Positions 1 to 8,689 of a stretch of DNA of 64,000 nt are shown one piece after another. Source of the DNA: Chryseobacterium sp. H1D6B (GTDB lineage: Bacteria > Bacteroidota > Bacteroidia > Flavobacteriales > Weeksellaceae); assembly GCF_029892445.1 (NCBI RefSeq), contig NZ_JARXVJ010000001.1, positions 1,302,001-1,366,000 on the forward strand. Direction: 5' to 3'. The position numbers and the translations under genes are program-made. Every line of letters starts with the position of its first letter. Positions within the stretch are counted from its first letter, which is position 1. The notes below the pieces were generated by a model. The model made no database searches, was not told where the DNA came from, and saw only the letters and a program-made list of their open reading frames with translations.

Positions 1-419
1 TTTCTCAGGTTGAATACCTTGGACACAAACTTATTGAATACGGAATACCTGTTCAGAAACCCATCGGCGGACATGCTGTTTTCATTGATTCTTTAAACTT
101 TTTACCTAAAGTTTCCCGTGCAGAATTTCCTGCGCAGACATTGGGACTTGAAATTTATAAAGAAGCTGGAATCAGAACAGTGGAAATCGGAACTTTATTA
201 GCTGACAGAGATCCTGAAACTAGAGAAAACCGTTATCCTAAACTTGAATTGGTACGTTTAGCAATTCCTAGAAGAACATATACTAATAATCATATGGATT
301 ATATTGCAGCAGCCATCAAAAACGTTTTTGAAAGACGTGAGGAAATTGCAAAAGGATATAAGATCACATGGGAACCAGATATTTTAAGACACTTCACCGT
401 ACAGCTTGAGGAAGCATAA
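1..419 (+). CDS. tnaA: Tryptophanase (tryptophan indole-lyase), C-terminal part
   Basis: The gene is cut by the window start; the open frame runs in from base 3. About 138 C-terminal residues remain. They carry the hallmarks of the PLP-dependent beta-eliminating lyase family: a GGHAVFID stretch, FPAQTLGLEIY, GIRTVEIGTL, LELVRLAIPRRTYT and a final LRHFTVQLE. The enzyme splits L-tryptophan into indole, pyruvate and ammonia in the cytosol. The catalytic PLP lysine lies upstream of the window. Tyrosine phenol-lyase is the close alternative, but the ending reads more like tryptophanase. A strong terminator follows at once, so it is not obviously cotranscribed with the monooxygenase downstream. Confidence 0.88.
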   Translation, partial: SQVEYLGHKLIEYGIPVQKPIGGHAVFIDSLNFLPKVSRAEFPAQTLGLEIYKEAGIRTVEIGTLLADRDPETRENRYPKLELVRLAIPRRTYTNNHMDYIAAAIKNVFERREEIAKGYKITWEPDILRHFTVQLEEA

Positions 420-425
420 AGTTAG

Positions 426-454
426 AAACCGAGAATATTTTTCTCGGTTTTTTT
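426..454 (+). terminator. Intrinsic terminator after tnaA
   Basis: A perfect 10-bp stem (AAACCGAGAA, 426-435, with TTCTCGGTTT, 441-450) has a 5-base loop and is followed by a T run. It lies 7 bases after the tnaA stop. Confidence 0.85.
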
Positions 455-494
455 ATTAACCCCGTGAAACGAAGGCATCAATTAAAAATAACAT

Positions 495-529
495 AAACCA
501 CTTATACCTAATATATTAAGTGGTTTTTT
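495..529 (+). terminator. Second terminator-like hairpin
   Basis: A perfect 10-bp stem (AAACCACTTA, 495-504, with TAAGTGGTTT, 517-526) has a 12-base loop and a T run. It may be a back-up terminator for tnaA or a relic of a lost gene end. Confidence 0.6.
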
Positions 530-564
530 AGTATATGACTTTAAAAGTGTGAACATTTTTAATA

Positions 565-572
565 TATATTTG
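565..572 (+). promoter_or_regulatory. -7 promoter element (TATATTTG)
   Basis: Matches the Bacteroidota -7 consensus TAnnTTTG exactly. It lies 78 bases before the monooxygenase start and after both terminators. No clear -33 TTG was found. Confidence 0.5.
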
Positions 573-650
573 CAATAACACTAAAAATATTACATCACAC
601 AATATAATACTGATTTCAATACACTAAGGGTTAAAATTATTATTTCGAAA

Positions 651-1730
651 ATGAACAAAATTGCTATCATAGGCGCCGGTATTTCTGGCTTAAGCATGGC
701 GAACTATCTGGAAAAATACAATATAGATTATCATATTTATGAAAGAAGAAAAAAAGACGATTTAGCGGGTCACGGCTTTTTACTTCCTCAAGAAGGCATT
801 GAATATCTTTCGCATATTGTTGATGAAAATACACTTTTCAAAGAAGGGAATTTTTTAAAAAAATATATCCACTACTCCCATACAGGCAGAGTAATTTCTG
901 AAAGAAAATTAGAGAATGTTTTTGTGATTTCCAGAAGATCACTCATTAATATTTTAAGTCATAATATTCCTTCTGATAAAATTTCTTATGAAAAAACAAT
1001 TACATTTTGTGACACAAAAAAAGGGAAATTAAAATACCCAGACGGTTCTTATATTAATTCCGACATTGTGGTTGTTTCTGACGGCTCTAAAAGCAGGATC
1101 AGAAAAGAAATATTTAAAAATGAGGTCATGAATTCTGTTCGTGACAACGAAGTTGTAAATATTATTGAAAATAAAGAGATCGCAGACCGCATTGAAAATA
1201 ATTTCATGAAATTTCACCATGAAGACGGCGGACTTACTTTTGGTATTTTAAAGCTTTCAGATGCTAAAGTTCTTTGGTATTCACAGTTTGACAGCCTGAA
1301 ATATCAAATAAATGAAGATTGTTCTGTAGAAAACCTGAAAAGATACACCCAAAAAATTTTTGCAGACTGGCACCCTTTAGTTTCTTCCATTGTAAACGGG
1401 TCAAGCTATGAAAATATTCATTTATGGCGTGTTTATGAATTGGAAAAACTGAATAAATTTCATCAAGACAACATCGTTTTTATCGGTGATGCTGCGCACC
1501 CTTTAATTCCATTTACAAGCCAGGGCGTCACTTCGGCTTTAAAAGATGCTTTTATCCTCACAAAGCTTTTATTAGAAGAAAAAAATCCCGAAGAAGTCTT
1601 CAGAAAATATGAGGAGGAAAGGAAACCAGAAATCGAATTTCACATAAAAAATGGGAGAACATTACTAGAACAGTTCTTACTCCCTCTGGACCAGCAGAAA
1701 GAAAATATTTTACCAATCTCTTATAAATAA
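651..1730 (+). CDS. FAD-dependent monooxygenase (PHBH-fold, class A)
   Basis: A 359-residue flavoprotein. An N-terminal Rossmann motif GAGISG (residues 8-13) binds FAD, with an acidic residue ending the second strand (YERR). The second FAD motif, FIGDAAHPLIPFTSQG, has G279-D280 and is typical of aromatic-ring hydroxylases that use NAD(P)H and O2. No signal peptide is seen, so it is probably cytosolic. The aminotransferase gene starts only 4 bases after its stop, so the two form a tight operon. The substrate cannot be read from the sequence. The neighbouring tryptophanase suggests an indole or aromatic amine, but two terminators separate them, so this link is only inference. Confidence 0.82.
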   Translation: MNKIAIIGAGISGLSMANYLEKYNIDYHIYERRKKDDLAGHGFLLPQEGIEYLSHIVDENTLFKEGNFLKKYIHYSHTGRVISERKLENVFVISRRSLINILSHNIPSDKISYEKTITFCDTKKGKLKYPDGSYINSDIVVVSDGSKSRIRKEIFKNEVMNSVRDNEVVNIIENKEIADRIENNFMKFHHEDGGLTFGILKLSDAKVLWYSQFDSLKYQINEDCSVENLKRYTQKIFADWHPLVSSIVNGSSYENIHLWRVYELEKLNKFHQDNIVFIGDAAHPLIPFTSQGVTSALKDAFILTKLLLEEKNPEEVFRKYEEERKPEIEFHIKNGRTLLEQFLLPLDQQKENILPISYK

Positions 1731-1734
1731 AGAC

Positions 1735-2892
1735 ATGTTTAATAATAACGATATTAATTTTGAGGCTCTAAAAAGAAAAGCATACAATGGAAGATGGGCC
1801 GTTTTGGAAGAAGGAATTATCCCTCTGACTGCTGCAGATCCAGATTTCAGAACTGCACCTGAAATTGAGCAGGGAATTATAGAATACATAAAAGACGGCT
1901 ATTTAAGCTACGGTTCGTTTGCAGGACTTCCGGAATTTAAAAAAAATACAGCAAAGCACTTTAACACTGAGAAAAAGGGAAATTTTGGCCCTGAAAATGT
2001 TCTGGCCGTGAACAGCGCCGCACAGGGAATGTTTTTAATTGCAAAATATGTTTTGAAACCCGGAGATGAAGCCATCATTTTAGATCCGGTGGATTTTTTG
2101 TTTAAAAAATCTGTAGAAGCTGTAGGCGGTATTGTAAAATTATGTCCCGTAGATTCTAAAACCGGCGGTATAGATTTTGACACATTGGTTTCTTTAATCG
2201 GGCCAAAAACAAAATTGATCAGCATCTGCAATCCGCACAATCCACTGGGGAAAATTTATTCGAAAGATGTTTTAAAAAAGATTTCAGAAATAGCTTCTGC
2301 TCATGATGTATGGGTAATGAGTGATGAGATCTGGAGCGACATTATTTATGACAATGCTGAATTCCATACTTATTCTTCCGTTTCGGAAGAAGCAAAGACC
2401 AAAAGCTTTACGGTGTATGGCTTTTCAAAATCTTTTGGTATAGCCGGTCTGAGAATTGGTGCCGTTTTATGTAATGATCAGGAGATCCTTGAAGATTTCA
2501 CAGAAAAATCAAATTTCAATTCTACGATAGAGGGAGTCTCCACGTTATCTCAAATTGCAGCCAGCACTGCTCTAGAAAAAGCAAAACCTTGGTTCAAAGG
2601 CTTTTTGAATCATTTACAGCATAATAGAAATACAGCCTACAACATTCTTAAGGATTCTGAAATACTGACCCCGACTCTTCCAGAGGCCACTTTTGTCTTA
2701 TTTCCGAAGATCGAAAATGGATTATCCAGCGATGAATTTGCCCAGCATGTTTTAAAACAGGGAAAAGCTGCTGTCGTTCCAGGCTCCGAAAGATGGTTTG
2801 GAAAAGGAGCTGAAGGCCATATAAGAATCTGCTTTTCAACTTCAGAAGAAATTTTAACAGAAGGACTGAATAGAATAATCAACAGTTTTTAG
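1735..2892 (+). CDS. MalY/PatB-type PLP-dependent aminotransferase or C-S lyase
   Basis: A 385-residue fold-type I PLP enzyme. It begins in the MalY/PatB manner (RWAVLEEGIIPLTAADPDF), has the CNPHNPLGKIY substrate/PLP loop and a DEIW cofactor aspartate. The Schiff-base lysine is K232 in GFSKSFGIAGLRIG, and a C-terminal arginine (HIRICFS) should hold the substrate carboxylate. Members act as cystathionine beta-lyases or aminotransferases; which one applies cannot be decided here. It follows the monooxygenase by 4 bases, so the products are probably used in one pathway. The end at 2892 has no obvious terminator. Confidence 0.8.
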   Translation: MFNNNDINFEALKRKAYNGRWAVLEEGIIPLTAADPDFRTAPEIEQGIIEYIKDGYLSYGSFAGLPEFKKNTAKHFNTEKKGNFGPENVLAVNSAAQGMFLIAKYVLKPGDEAIILDPVDFLFKKSVEAVGGIVKLCPVDSKTGGIDFDTLVSLIGPKTKLISICNPHNPLGKIYSKDVLKKISEIASAHDVWVMSDEIWSDIIYDNAEFHTYSSVSEEAKTKSFTVYGFSKSFGIAGLRIGAVLCNDQEILEDFTEKSNFNSTIEGVSTLSQIAASTALEKAKPWFKGFLNHLQHNRNTAYNILKDSEILTPTLPEATFVLFPKIENGLSSDEFAQHVLKQGKAAVVPGSERWFGKGAEGHIRICFSTSEEILTEGLNRIINSF

Positions 2893-3024
2893 AGTTAAAC
2901 AATAAATCAATTCAAGACATAAATAAAACCGTTAGAATTCAGCATTATTCACCTATTTTCAACAACAGCAAAATACTTTTCAAAGAATAGTGAGTTTTTA
3001 TATCGATTTAAAATCAAAATTTAA

Positions 3025-3032
3025 TATTTTTG
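3025..3032 (+). promoter_or_regulatory. -7 promoter element (TATTTTTG)
   Basis: An exact TAnnTTTG match 31 bases before the start of the TonB-dependent receptor at 3064, in an AT-rich 170-base gap with no other content recognised. Confidence 0.55.
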
Positions 3033-3063
3033 ATAAAATTACTATTGAACAAACTCAACAAAT

Positions 3064-5499
3064 ATGAAAATTAAGTATCTAAGTGTTATTTTTCTTGGAA
3101 CAGCATCTGTTTTATATTCGCAGGAAGTAAAAGATACAATTTCTAAAGAAACAAAAATTGAGGAAGTTGCTATTACCGGATCTAGAAACAAAAAAAGAAC
3201 CGTTATAGATACTCCTGTTCCTATTGATGTGATTGACATTAAACAGGTGAGCCAGTCTACGGGGCAGGTAGAAGTAAATCAGCTCCTGCAGTTTGCGGCT
3301 CCCTCATTTAATTCTAATAAACAATCCGGATCAGACGGTGCAGATGCAGTAGATCCAGCAACGTTAAGAGGTTTGGGGCCGGATCAGACTTTATTGCTGC
3401 TTAATGGAAAAAGATACCATCAATCTTCTCTTATTAATCTTTTCGGAACAAAAGGAAGAGGCAATACAGGATCTGATATGAACACTATTCCTATCGGTGC
3501 TATTAAAAGAATTGAGGTTCTCCGCGACGGAGCTTCTGCACAGTATGGCTCGGATGCCATTGCAGGAGTAATTAATGTAATTTTAAATGACAGAAATAAA
3601 GGATTTGAAGGAAATGCTTTCTATGGAATGAATCTTTTTAAAAGTCCTGGAAATCACGATGTTGTTTCTGACCGCAAGATAGACGGAAACACCTTTGATT
3701 TCAGCGGTAATTATGGAACAAAAATAGGATCAAAAGGAGGATTTGGAAACTTCACCGCAGAATTCATCAATAAAGAATATGCCATTAGAAATGCCAATCC
3801 CGCTATTTATGAGGCACCGAGACAGCGCTTTGGAGATGCTAAATCTCAAAATTTTTACTTTTTTGGAAACATCGAAGTCCCTTTGTCTGACAATCTAAAA
3901 CTCTACTCACGGCAGGGTTTCTCCAACAGGAATACCAAAGCATATGCATGGACGAGAAGTGCAGATGCAGATGGAAATATTCCTGAAGTTTATCCTAATG
4001 GATTCAATCCTATTCAAAATACAAGTATAATGGATTTCACTTTTGATAATGGATTAAAATTCAAAGTCGCCGACTGGGATGTAGACTTCTACAATGCTTT
4101 TGGAAGCAATAGATTTACTTATGAAATCGATCATACAATCAATGCAACTTTAGGAGTAAATTCTCCAACGACTTTTAATGCAGGCGGTCATTCTTTACTG
4201 CAGAATACAACAGGATTTAATGCGGCAAAACAATTCAGTGTACTGGAAGGATTAAATATTGCTTTCGGTTCAGAATTCAGATATGAGAAATTTAATATTA
4301 TAAAAGGAGAAGAATCGTCTTATGCCATGTATGACATTAATGGAAATATTGTGACAGCAGACACTCCTTCAAACTTACTGGTAACCAACCCTCTAAGCGG
4401 AGACATAAGACCCGGCGGATCACAAGGTTTTCCAGGATATTCTCAGGAAGTAAATAAAAGCAGAAACAACTTTTCAGCATATGTAGACACCGAGCTTGAT
4501 ATAACCAAAAATTGGATGATAAGCGTTGCTGGAAGATTTGAAAATTATAATGATTTCGGCAGCACGATCAATGGAAAATTTGCCACCAGATATGCCTTTA
4601 CACCACAGTTTGCTTTCCGGGGATCAGTTTCTACCGGATTCAGAGCACCTTCTTTAGCCCAGAAATATTACAGCCTGCAGTTCACTAATTTTCAGGCGGG
4701 CAACTTGGTTACCGTTCAGCTTGCTTCTAATGACAGCGACCTTGCAAAAGCAGTCGGGATTCCTCAGCTGAAACAGGAAACATCTGTAAATGGAAGTGCC
4801 GGATTTACTTACAACAGCAGAAAATTCACCGCTACAGTGGATGGATATTACATTAAGGTAAAAGACAGAATTGTACTGACCGGTTATTTTTCTCAGGACG
4901 ATGATGTGATAGGAGCCCTTTTAGCAGCCAATCATATTGATCAGGCTCAATTTTTCACCAATGCTATTGACACCAGAACAAAAGGGGTGGATGTTATACT
5001 AAGTTATAACGAAACGATCGGTTCAGGGAGGCTTACCGCCACTTTAGCGGGAAATTATAATGAAATGGAAATTACGGCCGTACACACTTCAGAAAAACTA
5101 AAAGGCAAAGAGGACATTTATCTAAGTCCAAGGGAACGAGCTTTTATATTGGCATCGGCACCTAAAACAAAAATTAATTTAAGCCTGAATTATAAAATAA
5201 AAAGCTTTAATGCCAATCTTCAGCTAGTGAGATTTGATAAAGTGACCCTGCTGGGCTACAACGGCCCTGATGATTATCAGATCTACAATCCAAAAGTTAC
5301 CGCTGATTTATCTTTTGGATATGACTTCTCTAAAAGTATTACCCTGACCATTGGAGGAAAAAACGTATTCAACAGATATCCTACGCTGCAGACAACCCAG
5401 GTTTCAACAGGAAATACCGAATCCGGGGGTATTTTTGATCCTGTACAGATGGGATTTGCCGGAAGACAGGTTTTCGCAAGATTCAATTTTAAATTTTAG
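3064..5499 (+). CDS. TonB-dependent outer-membrane receptor
   Basis: An 811-residue outer-membrane transporter. Residues 1-20 form a signal peptide (MKIKYLSVIFLGTASVLYSQ). A TonB-box/plug domain follows at about residues 35-165, with the plug motifs LRGLGPDQTLLLLNGKRYH and IEVLRDGASAQYGSDAIAGV. The rest is a beta-barrel ending in the aromatic C-terminus NFKF. The long LRGLGPDQ plug type differs from the siderophore receptors at 28-36 kb. The gene is convergent with a PQQ-type sugar dehydrogenase and shares a terminator with it. The ligand is unknown; PQQ or a sugar is a possibility suggested only by this neighbour. Confidence 0.85.
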   Translation: MKIKYLSVIFLGTASVLYSQEVKDTISKETKIEEVAITGSRNKKRTVIDTPVPIDVIDIKQVSQSTGQVEVNQLLQFAAPSFNSNKQSGSDGADAVDPATLRGLGPDQTLLLLNGKRYHQSSLINLFGTKGRGNTGSDMNTIPIGAIKRIEVLRDGASAQYGSDAIAGVINVILNDRNKGFEGNAFYGMNLFKSPGNHDVVSDRKIDGNTFDFSGNYGTKIGSKGGFGNFTAEFINKEYAIRNANPAIYEAPRQRFGDAKSQNFYFFGNIEVPLSDNLKLYSRQGFSNRNTKAYAWTRSADADGNIPEVYPNGFNPIQNTSIMDFTFDNGLKFKVADWDVDFYNAFGSNRFTYEIDHTINATLGVNSPTTFNAGGHSLLQNTTGFNAAKQFSVLEGLNIAFGSEFRYEKFNIIKGEESSYAMYDINGNIVTADTPSNLLVTNPLSGDIRPGGSQGFPGYSQEVNKSRNNFSAYVDTELDITKNWMISVAGRFENYNDFGSTINGKFATRYAFTPQFAFRGSVSTGFRAPSLAQKYYSLQFTNFQAGNLVTVQLASNDSDLAKAVGIPQLKQETSVNGSAGFTYNSRKFTATVDGYYIKVKDRIVLTGYFSQDDDVIGALLAANHIDQAQFFTNAIDTRTKGVDVILSYNETIGSGRLTATLAGNYNEMEITAVHTSEKLKGKEDIYLSPRERAFILASAPKTKINLSLNYKIKSFNANLQLVRFDKVTLLGYNGPDDYQIYNPKVTADLSFGYDFSKSITLTIGGKNVFNRYPTLQTTQVSTGNTESGGIFDPVQMGFAGRQVFARFNFKF

Positions 5500-5511
5500 T
5501 ATATTTTTTCA

Positions 5512-5545
5512 AAAAGCTCCTGAAAATTCAGGAGCTTTTATTTAT
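5512..5545. terminator. Bidirectional terminator between convergent genes
   Basis: A 13-bp perfect stem (5512-5524 with 5527-5539) containing AGCTCCTGAA has a 2-base centre. T-rich flanks lie on both strands, between the receptor and the sugar dehydrogenase. Confidence 0.75.
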
Positions 5546-6753
5546 TTCTTTGAAATTTTATATAGTTTTCCGCTGTCTGTAACTGCATAAAGGCTTCCAT
5601 CAATGCCATTCAGAACATCTCTAAATCTTTCATTTTGATCAGCTAAAAGACGCTCCTCTCCTATAACTTTATTATTTTTCATGACAAGTCTGTTAATATG
5701 TTCACCACTCAGACAGCCAATAAATAAGTTTCCTTTCCACTCATCAATATTTCCTGTATAAAAAGTAATACCGCTTGGCGAAATCACTGGGTCCCAATAA
5801 TAAACCGGCTGTTCTGTTCCTTCTTTCTGGGTAATACCCTTCCCTACTTTTTCTCCCGAGTATTCAATTCCGTATGTCACATCACCCCAGCCGTAATTTT
5901 TACCGGACTGAATTAAATTAATTTCATCACCTCCCCGTGGTCCCATTTCCGCATCCCATAGATTTCCGTTTGGATCAAACGCCAGACCCTGCGGATTTCT
6001 TATTCCGTATGCATAAATTTCAGGCTTAAATCCTTCTTTCCCTATAAATGGATTTCCCGGAGCCGGCTTTCCATCTGTAGTGATTTTCATTATTTTCCCT
6101 AAATAATTATCGGTTTTCTGCGCCAGTGCTCTTGTCACTTTATCCGATCTTTCTCCCGCACTTACATATAAATATCCTTCTTTATCAAAAGCCAGCCTGC
6201 TGCCATAATGAAGTTTCCCATCATAAGAAGGTAATGCACGAAAAATAACCTTTACATTTTCAATATTTTTAAAATCGCTGGAAAGTTTTCCTTTGGCTAT
6301 GGAAGTCAAGTTCCCTTTTTCAAAAGGTTCTGAGAAACTAAAATAAATGAGATTATTATTTTTAAAGTCCGGATCAAGAGCAACATCCAGCATTCCGCCC
6401 TGCCCTCTTGAATCTACTTTTGGAAATCCTGATATTTTTGAAATTTGTTTTCCATCCTTTGATACAACATTCATAAAACCACTCTTTTCTGTGATCAAAA
6501 ATCTTCCGTCAGGAAGATTGATAATCCCCCAGGGTCTGCCAAGCTCTTTATTCAGGATCTCAACTTTATAAGGAGTTGATGTGTTAATGGCTGTAATTCT
6601 TGTCTGCCCTTTAAATGCGGGTTTATAATTAGAATTTGGCTTTTCAGTTTCTACGCTTCCATCTTTGCTGATTTCTTGCGCACTGCTCTTTTTGCATGAC
6701 CCCAAAAACAAAAAAAGACTTAAGGCTGGAATATAAAAATTATTGAATCTCAT
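5542..6753 (-). CDS. PQQ-dependent aldose sugar dehydrogenase, lipoprotein
   Basis: A six-bladed propeller dehydrogenase of the soluble aldose sugar dehydrogenase (YliI/GdhB-like) family. It oxidises sugar aldehydes in the cell envelope with PQQ as cofactor. Family motifs seen include GRFLITEKSG, RGQGGMLDVALDPDF, YAYGIRNPQGLAF and AEMGPRGGDEINLI. I chose the ATG at 6753 because it gives a lipoprotein signal ending in LGSC (Cys20). The upstream in-frame ATG at 6843 would add 30 residues that run into the operator and promoter of the divergent blaI-like gene, so it is rejected. The protein is then 403 residues. Confidence 0.83.
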   Translation of the reverse strand: MRFNNFYIPALSLFLFLGSCKKSSAQEISKDGSVETEKPNSNYKPAFKGQTRITAINTSTPYKVEILNKELGRPWGIINLPDGRFLITEKSGFMNVVSKDGKQISKISGFPKVDSRGQGGMLDVALDPDFKNNNLIYFSFSEPFEKGNLTSIAKGKLSSDFKNIENVKVIFRALPSYDGKLHYGSRLAFDKEGYLYVSAGERSDKVTRALAQKTDNYLGKIMKITTDGKPAPGNPFIGKEGFKPEIYAYGIRNPQGLAFDPNGNLWDAEMGPRGGDEINLIQSGKNYGWGDVTYGIEYSGEKVGKGITQKEGTEQPVYYWDPVISPSGITFYTGNIDEWKGNLFIGCLSGEHINRLVMKNNKVIGEERLLADQNERFRDVLNGIDGSLYAVTDSGKLYKISKK

Positions 6754-6824
6754 AGTCTTAGAATTAAAATTTAAAATAATGAGTGGAAAAATAATGCCAT
6801 AAAATTTGGAAATATAAATTTTTA

Positions 6825-6840
6825 TTCTACATTTGTAGAA
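6825..6840 (+). promoter_or_regulatory. BlaI/MecI-type operator overlapping the -7 element
   Basis: A perfect dyad, TTCTACA-TT-TGTAGAA, contains the TACA...TGTA core known for BlaI/MecI/CopY repressors. The -7 element TACATTTG (6828-6835) lies inside it. A second half-site, TTGTAGAA (6853-6860), ends one base before the repressor start codon. This arrangement fits autorepression of the repressor-M56 pair. Confidence 0.75.
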
Positions 6841-6861
6841 CAAAATATAACATTGTAGAAT

Positions 6862-7233
6862 ATGAAAGAAATAAAATTAACAGATTCTGAGAAAGGAATT
6901 ATGGAAATTCTTTGGGAAAAAGAAAAAGTTTTCATGAAAGATATTTTAGAATTATATCCAGAACCTAAACCCGCATCAACAACTATTGCAACTCTTTTGA
7001 AAAGAATGCAGAACAAAGACCTGGTAGGGTACAAATTGTATGGAAATTCTCGTGAATACTATCCTAAAGTAGCAAAAGGAGAATATTTCAAAGAAGAAAT
7101 GACTTCTATGATTGACCGTTTTTTCAATAGTTCAGTGACACAGTTTGCATCGTTTTTTACTTCAAACTCCAAATTATCCCAAAAACAGTTGAAAGAATTA
7201 AGAGACATTATTGATGAAAAAATAAATGAGTAG
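6862..7233 (+). CDS. BlaI/MecI/CopY-family transcriptional repressor
   Basis: A 123-residue winged-helix repressor. It starts LTDSEKGIMEILWEKEKVFMKDILELY and has the recognition-helix region STTIATLLKRMQNKDLVGY, both typical of BlaI/MecI. The C-terminal half (about residues 75-120) would dimerise and hold the site cut in response to the partner M56 protein. The gene sits 2 bases before that partner, as in bla/mec signalling operons. No beta-lactamase gene is nearby, so the pair may sense something other than beta-lactams. Confidence 0.88.
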   Translation: MKEIKLTDSEKGIMEILWEKEKVFMKDILELYPEPKPASTTIATLLKRMQNKDLVGYKLYGNSREYYPKVAKGEYFKEEMTSMIDRFFNSSVTQFASFFTSNSKLSQKQLKELRDIIDEKINE

Positions 7234-7235
7234 CT

Positions 7236-8624
7236 ATGGAAACTTATTTTTTTAAAGTAATTTTTGCTTCTGGAATATGTGCGGTCTTTTATTATTTATT
7301 TTTAGAAAAAGAAAAGACATTAAAATTTAACCGTTTCTTTCTTATTTCTTCCCTTCTTTTTGCCTATCTATTTCCATTTATGAAAATAGATATTGAAGAG
7401 CACAAAGAAATTCTTGAACCGATTCTTTACAGCGAAAAATTTGAGCAGATTAACATTACTCCGTCTATTGAACAAAATTCATTCAATTGGTTATATATTG
7501 TTTATTTTGTTTATGCTGCAGTTACTGCATTCCTTTTAATAAGATTTGTTATTCATCTTATTACAATCAAAACTCTGCAAGGCAGGACGCTTATTTATAA
7601 CAATATAAAAATCAAGGTAGTAGAGAAAAATATTCCGCCTTTTAGTTTTTTAAATACATTTTACATCAGCGAAAACCATTATAACAATGGAAATCTGGAT
7701 GAAAAAATATGTCTTCATGAGAAAAACCATATTGAAAATAAACACTCATGGGATTTGATATTAATAGAAATACTGACAGCATTTAATTGGTTTAACCCAA
7801 GTCTGTATTTTTATAAAAAAGCATTAGTAGATAATCATGAATTTTCGGCGGATGAATATGTTTTAAAATATTCCGGTGATATTCAATCTTATCAAAAACT
7901 GATCTTAAAAGAAATCAAAGAAACTCAAAAACTGAATCTCGTCCATCAATTTTATTTCAACAGCATCAAAAAAAGATTTATTATGATGAAAAAACAAATC
8001 AACACACAGTCAAAATGGAAAAATTACTTAAGTCTTCCATTGTTTATCGTAATGGCAGGTTTTACGGTACAAAAAGTAAATGCACTTAACAGAAGTTCTT
8101 TAGAAAACAGCTTGGTTTCTAATTTTCAAAACACGGCCGATGAAAACAGAACAGGTGCGCAGAAACCTTCAAAGGAAGAGCTCGAAACTAAAATTCCATC
8201 AACAAAACAGGATGCCAGCGTAAGTTCTTTCAAAACGGTTTCAGATACAATCCGTCCGAAAAAAGGAAAGGTTAAAAGCACAAATGAAGAAAACCTTCTG
8301 CCTCCCCCGCCTCACTCTGCAGTTCTTGTGGATGCAGCATTTCCCGGCGGAATAGATAAGCTCCGTACAAAAATCGCTTCTACTTTTGATTCAGGGGCAT
8401 TAAAAGACAAAAAAGGGATAATGAAAACTACAGCTTATCTGCAGATAGATGAAACTGGAAAAGTCAAGCAGGTTATCGCCTCAGGAAACAATGATGATTT
8501 TAATAATGAAATTATCCGTTCAATAACAGCCGCAAATAATGATACAGCATGGAAACCTGCAACCAGTGACGGAAAACCCAGAACTGCAGTCTTCAAACTT
8601 CCGGTGATGATGAATTTTGAATAA
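7236..8624 (+). CDS. M56 (BlaR1-like) membrane metallopeptidase with TonB C-terminal-like domain
   Basis: A 462-residue partner of the BlaI-like repressor. N-terminal membrane segments lie at about residues 5-20, 30-48 and 85-108. The cytosolic zinc-protease motif HEKNH (H161-H165) is followed by NHEFSADEYVL, the family's third ligand region. Another membrane segment lies near residues 265-285 before a periplasmic part. The last ~95 residues (FPGGIDKL..., QIDETGKV, WKPATSDGKP, FKLPVMM) look like a TonB C-terminal domain, not the penicillin-binding sensor of BlaR1. The stimulus is therefore unknown. A terminator follows. Confidence 0.82.
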   Translation: METYFFKVIFASGICAVFYYLFLEKEKTLKFNRFFLISSLLFAYLFPFMKIDIEEHKEILEPILYSEKFEQINITPSIEQNSFNWLYIVYFVYAAVTAFLLIRFVIHLITIKTLQGRTLIYNNIKIKVVEKNIPPFSFLNTFYISENHYNNGNLDEKICLHEKNHIENKHSWDLILIEILTAFNWFNPSLYFYKKALVDNHEFSADEYVLKYSGDIQSYQKLILKEIKETQKLNLVHQFYFNSIKKRFIMMKKQINTQSKWKNYLSLPLFIVMAGFTVQKVNALNRSSLENSLVSNFQNTADENRTGAQKPSKEELETKIPSTKQDASVSSFKTVSDTIRPKKGKVKSTNEENLLPPPPHSAVLVDAAFPGGIDKLRTKIASTFDSGALKDKKGIMKTTAYLQIDETGKVKQVIASGNNDDFNNEIIRSITAANNDTAWKPATSDGKPRTAVFKLPVMMNFE

Positions 8625-8645
8625 AGTTTATAAATATTTTTTATC

Positions 8646-8672
8646 AAGAGTCTTTTTAAAGACTCTTTTTTA
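8646..8672 (+). terminator. Terminator after the M56 gene
   Basis: A 10-bp stem (AAGAGTCTTT, 8646-8655, with AAAGACTCTT, 8658-8667) is followed by a T run. Confidence 0.75.
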
Positions 8673-8677
8673 TTTCA

Positions 8678-8685
8678 TAAATTTG
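8678..8685 (+). promoter_or_regulatory. -7 element of uvrB (TAAATTTG)
   Basis: An exact TAnnTTTG match ending 4 bases before the uvrB ATG. Transcription would start at or next to the start codon, which predicts a leaderless mRNA. Confidence 0.55.
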
Positions 8686-8689
8686 ATAG

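Noticed and set aside
6754..6843. N-terminal extension of the sugar dehydrogenase
   Set aside because: It would overlap the BlaI-type operator and promoter, and the later ATG gives a proper lipoprotein signal.
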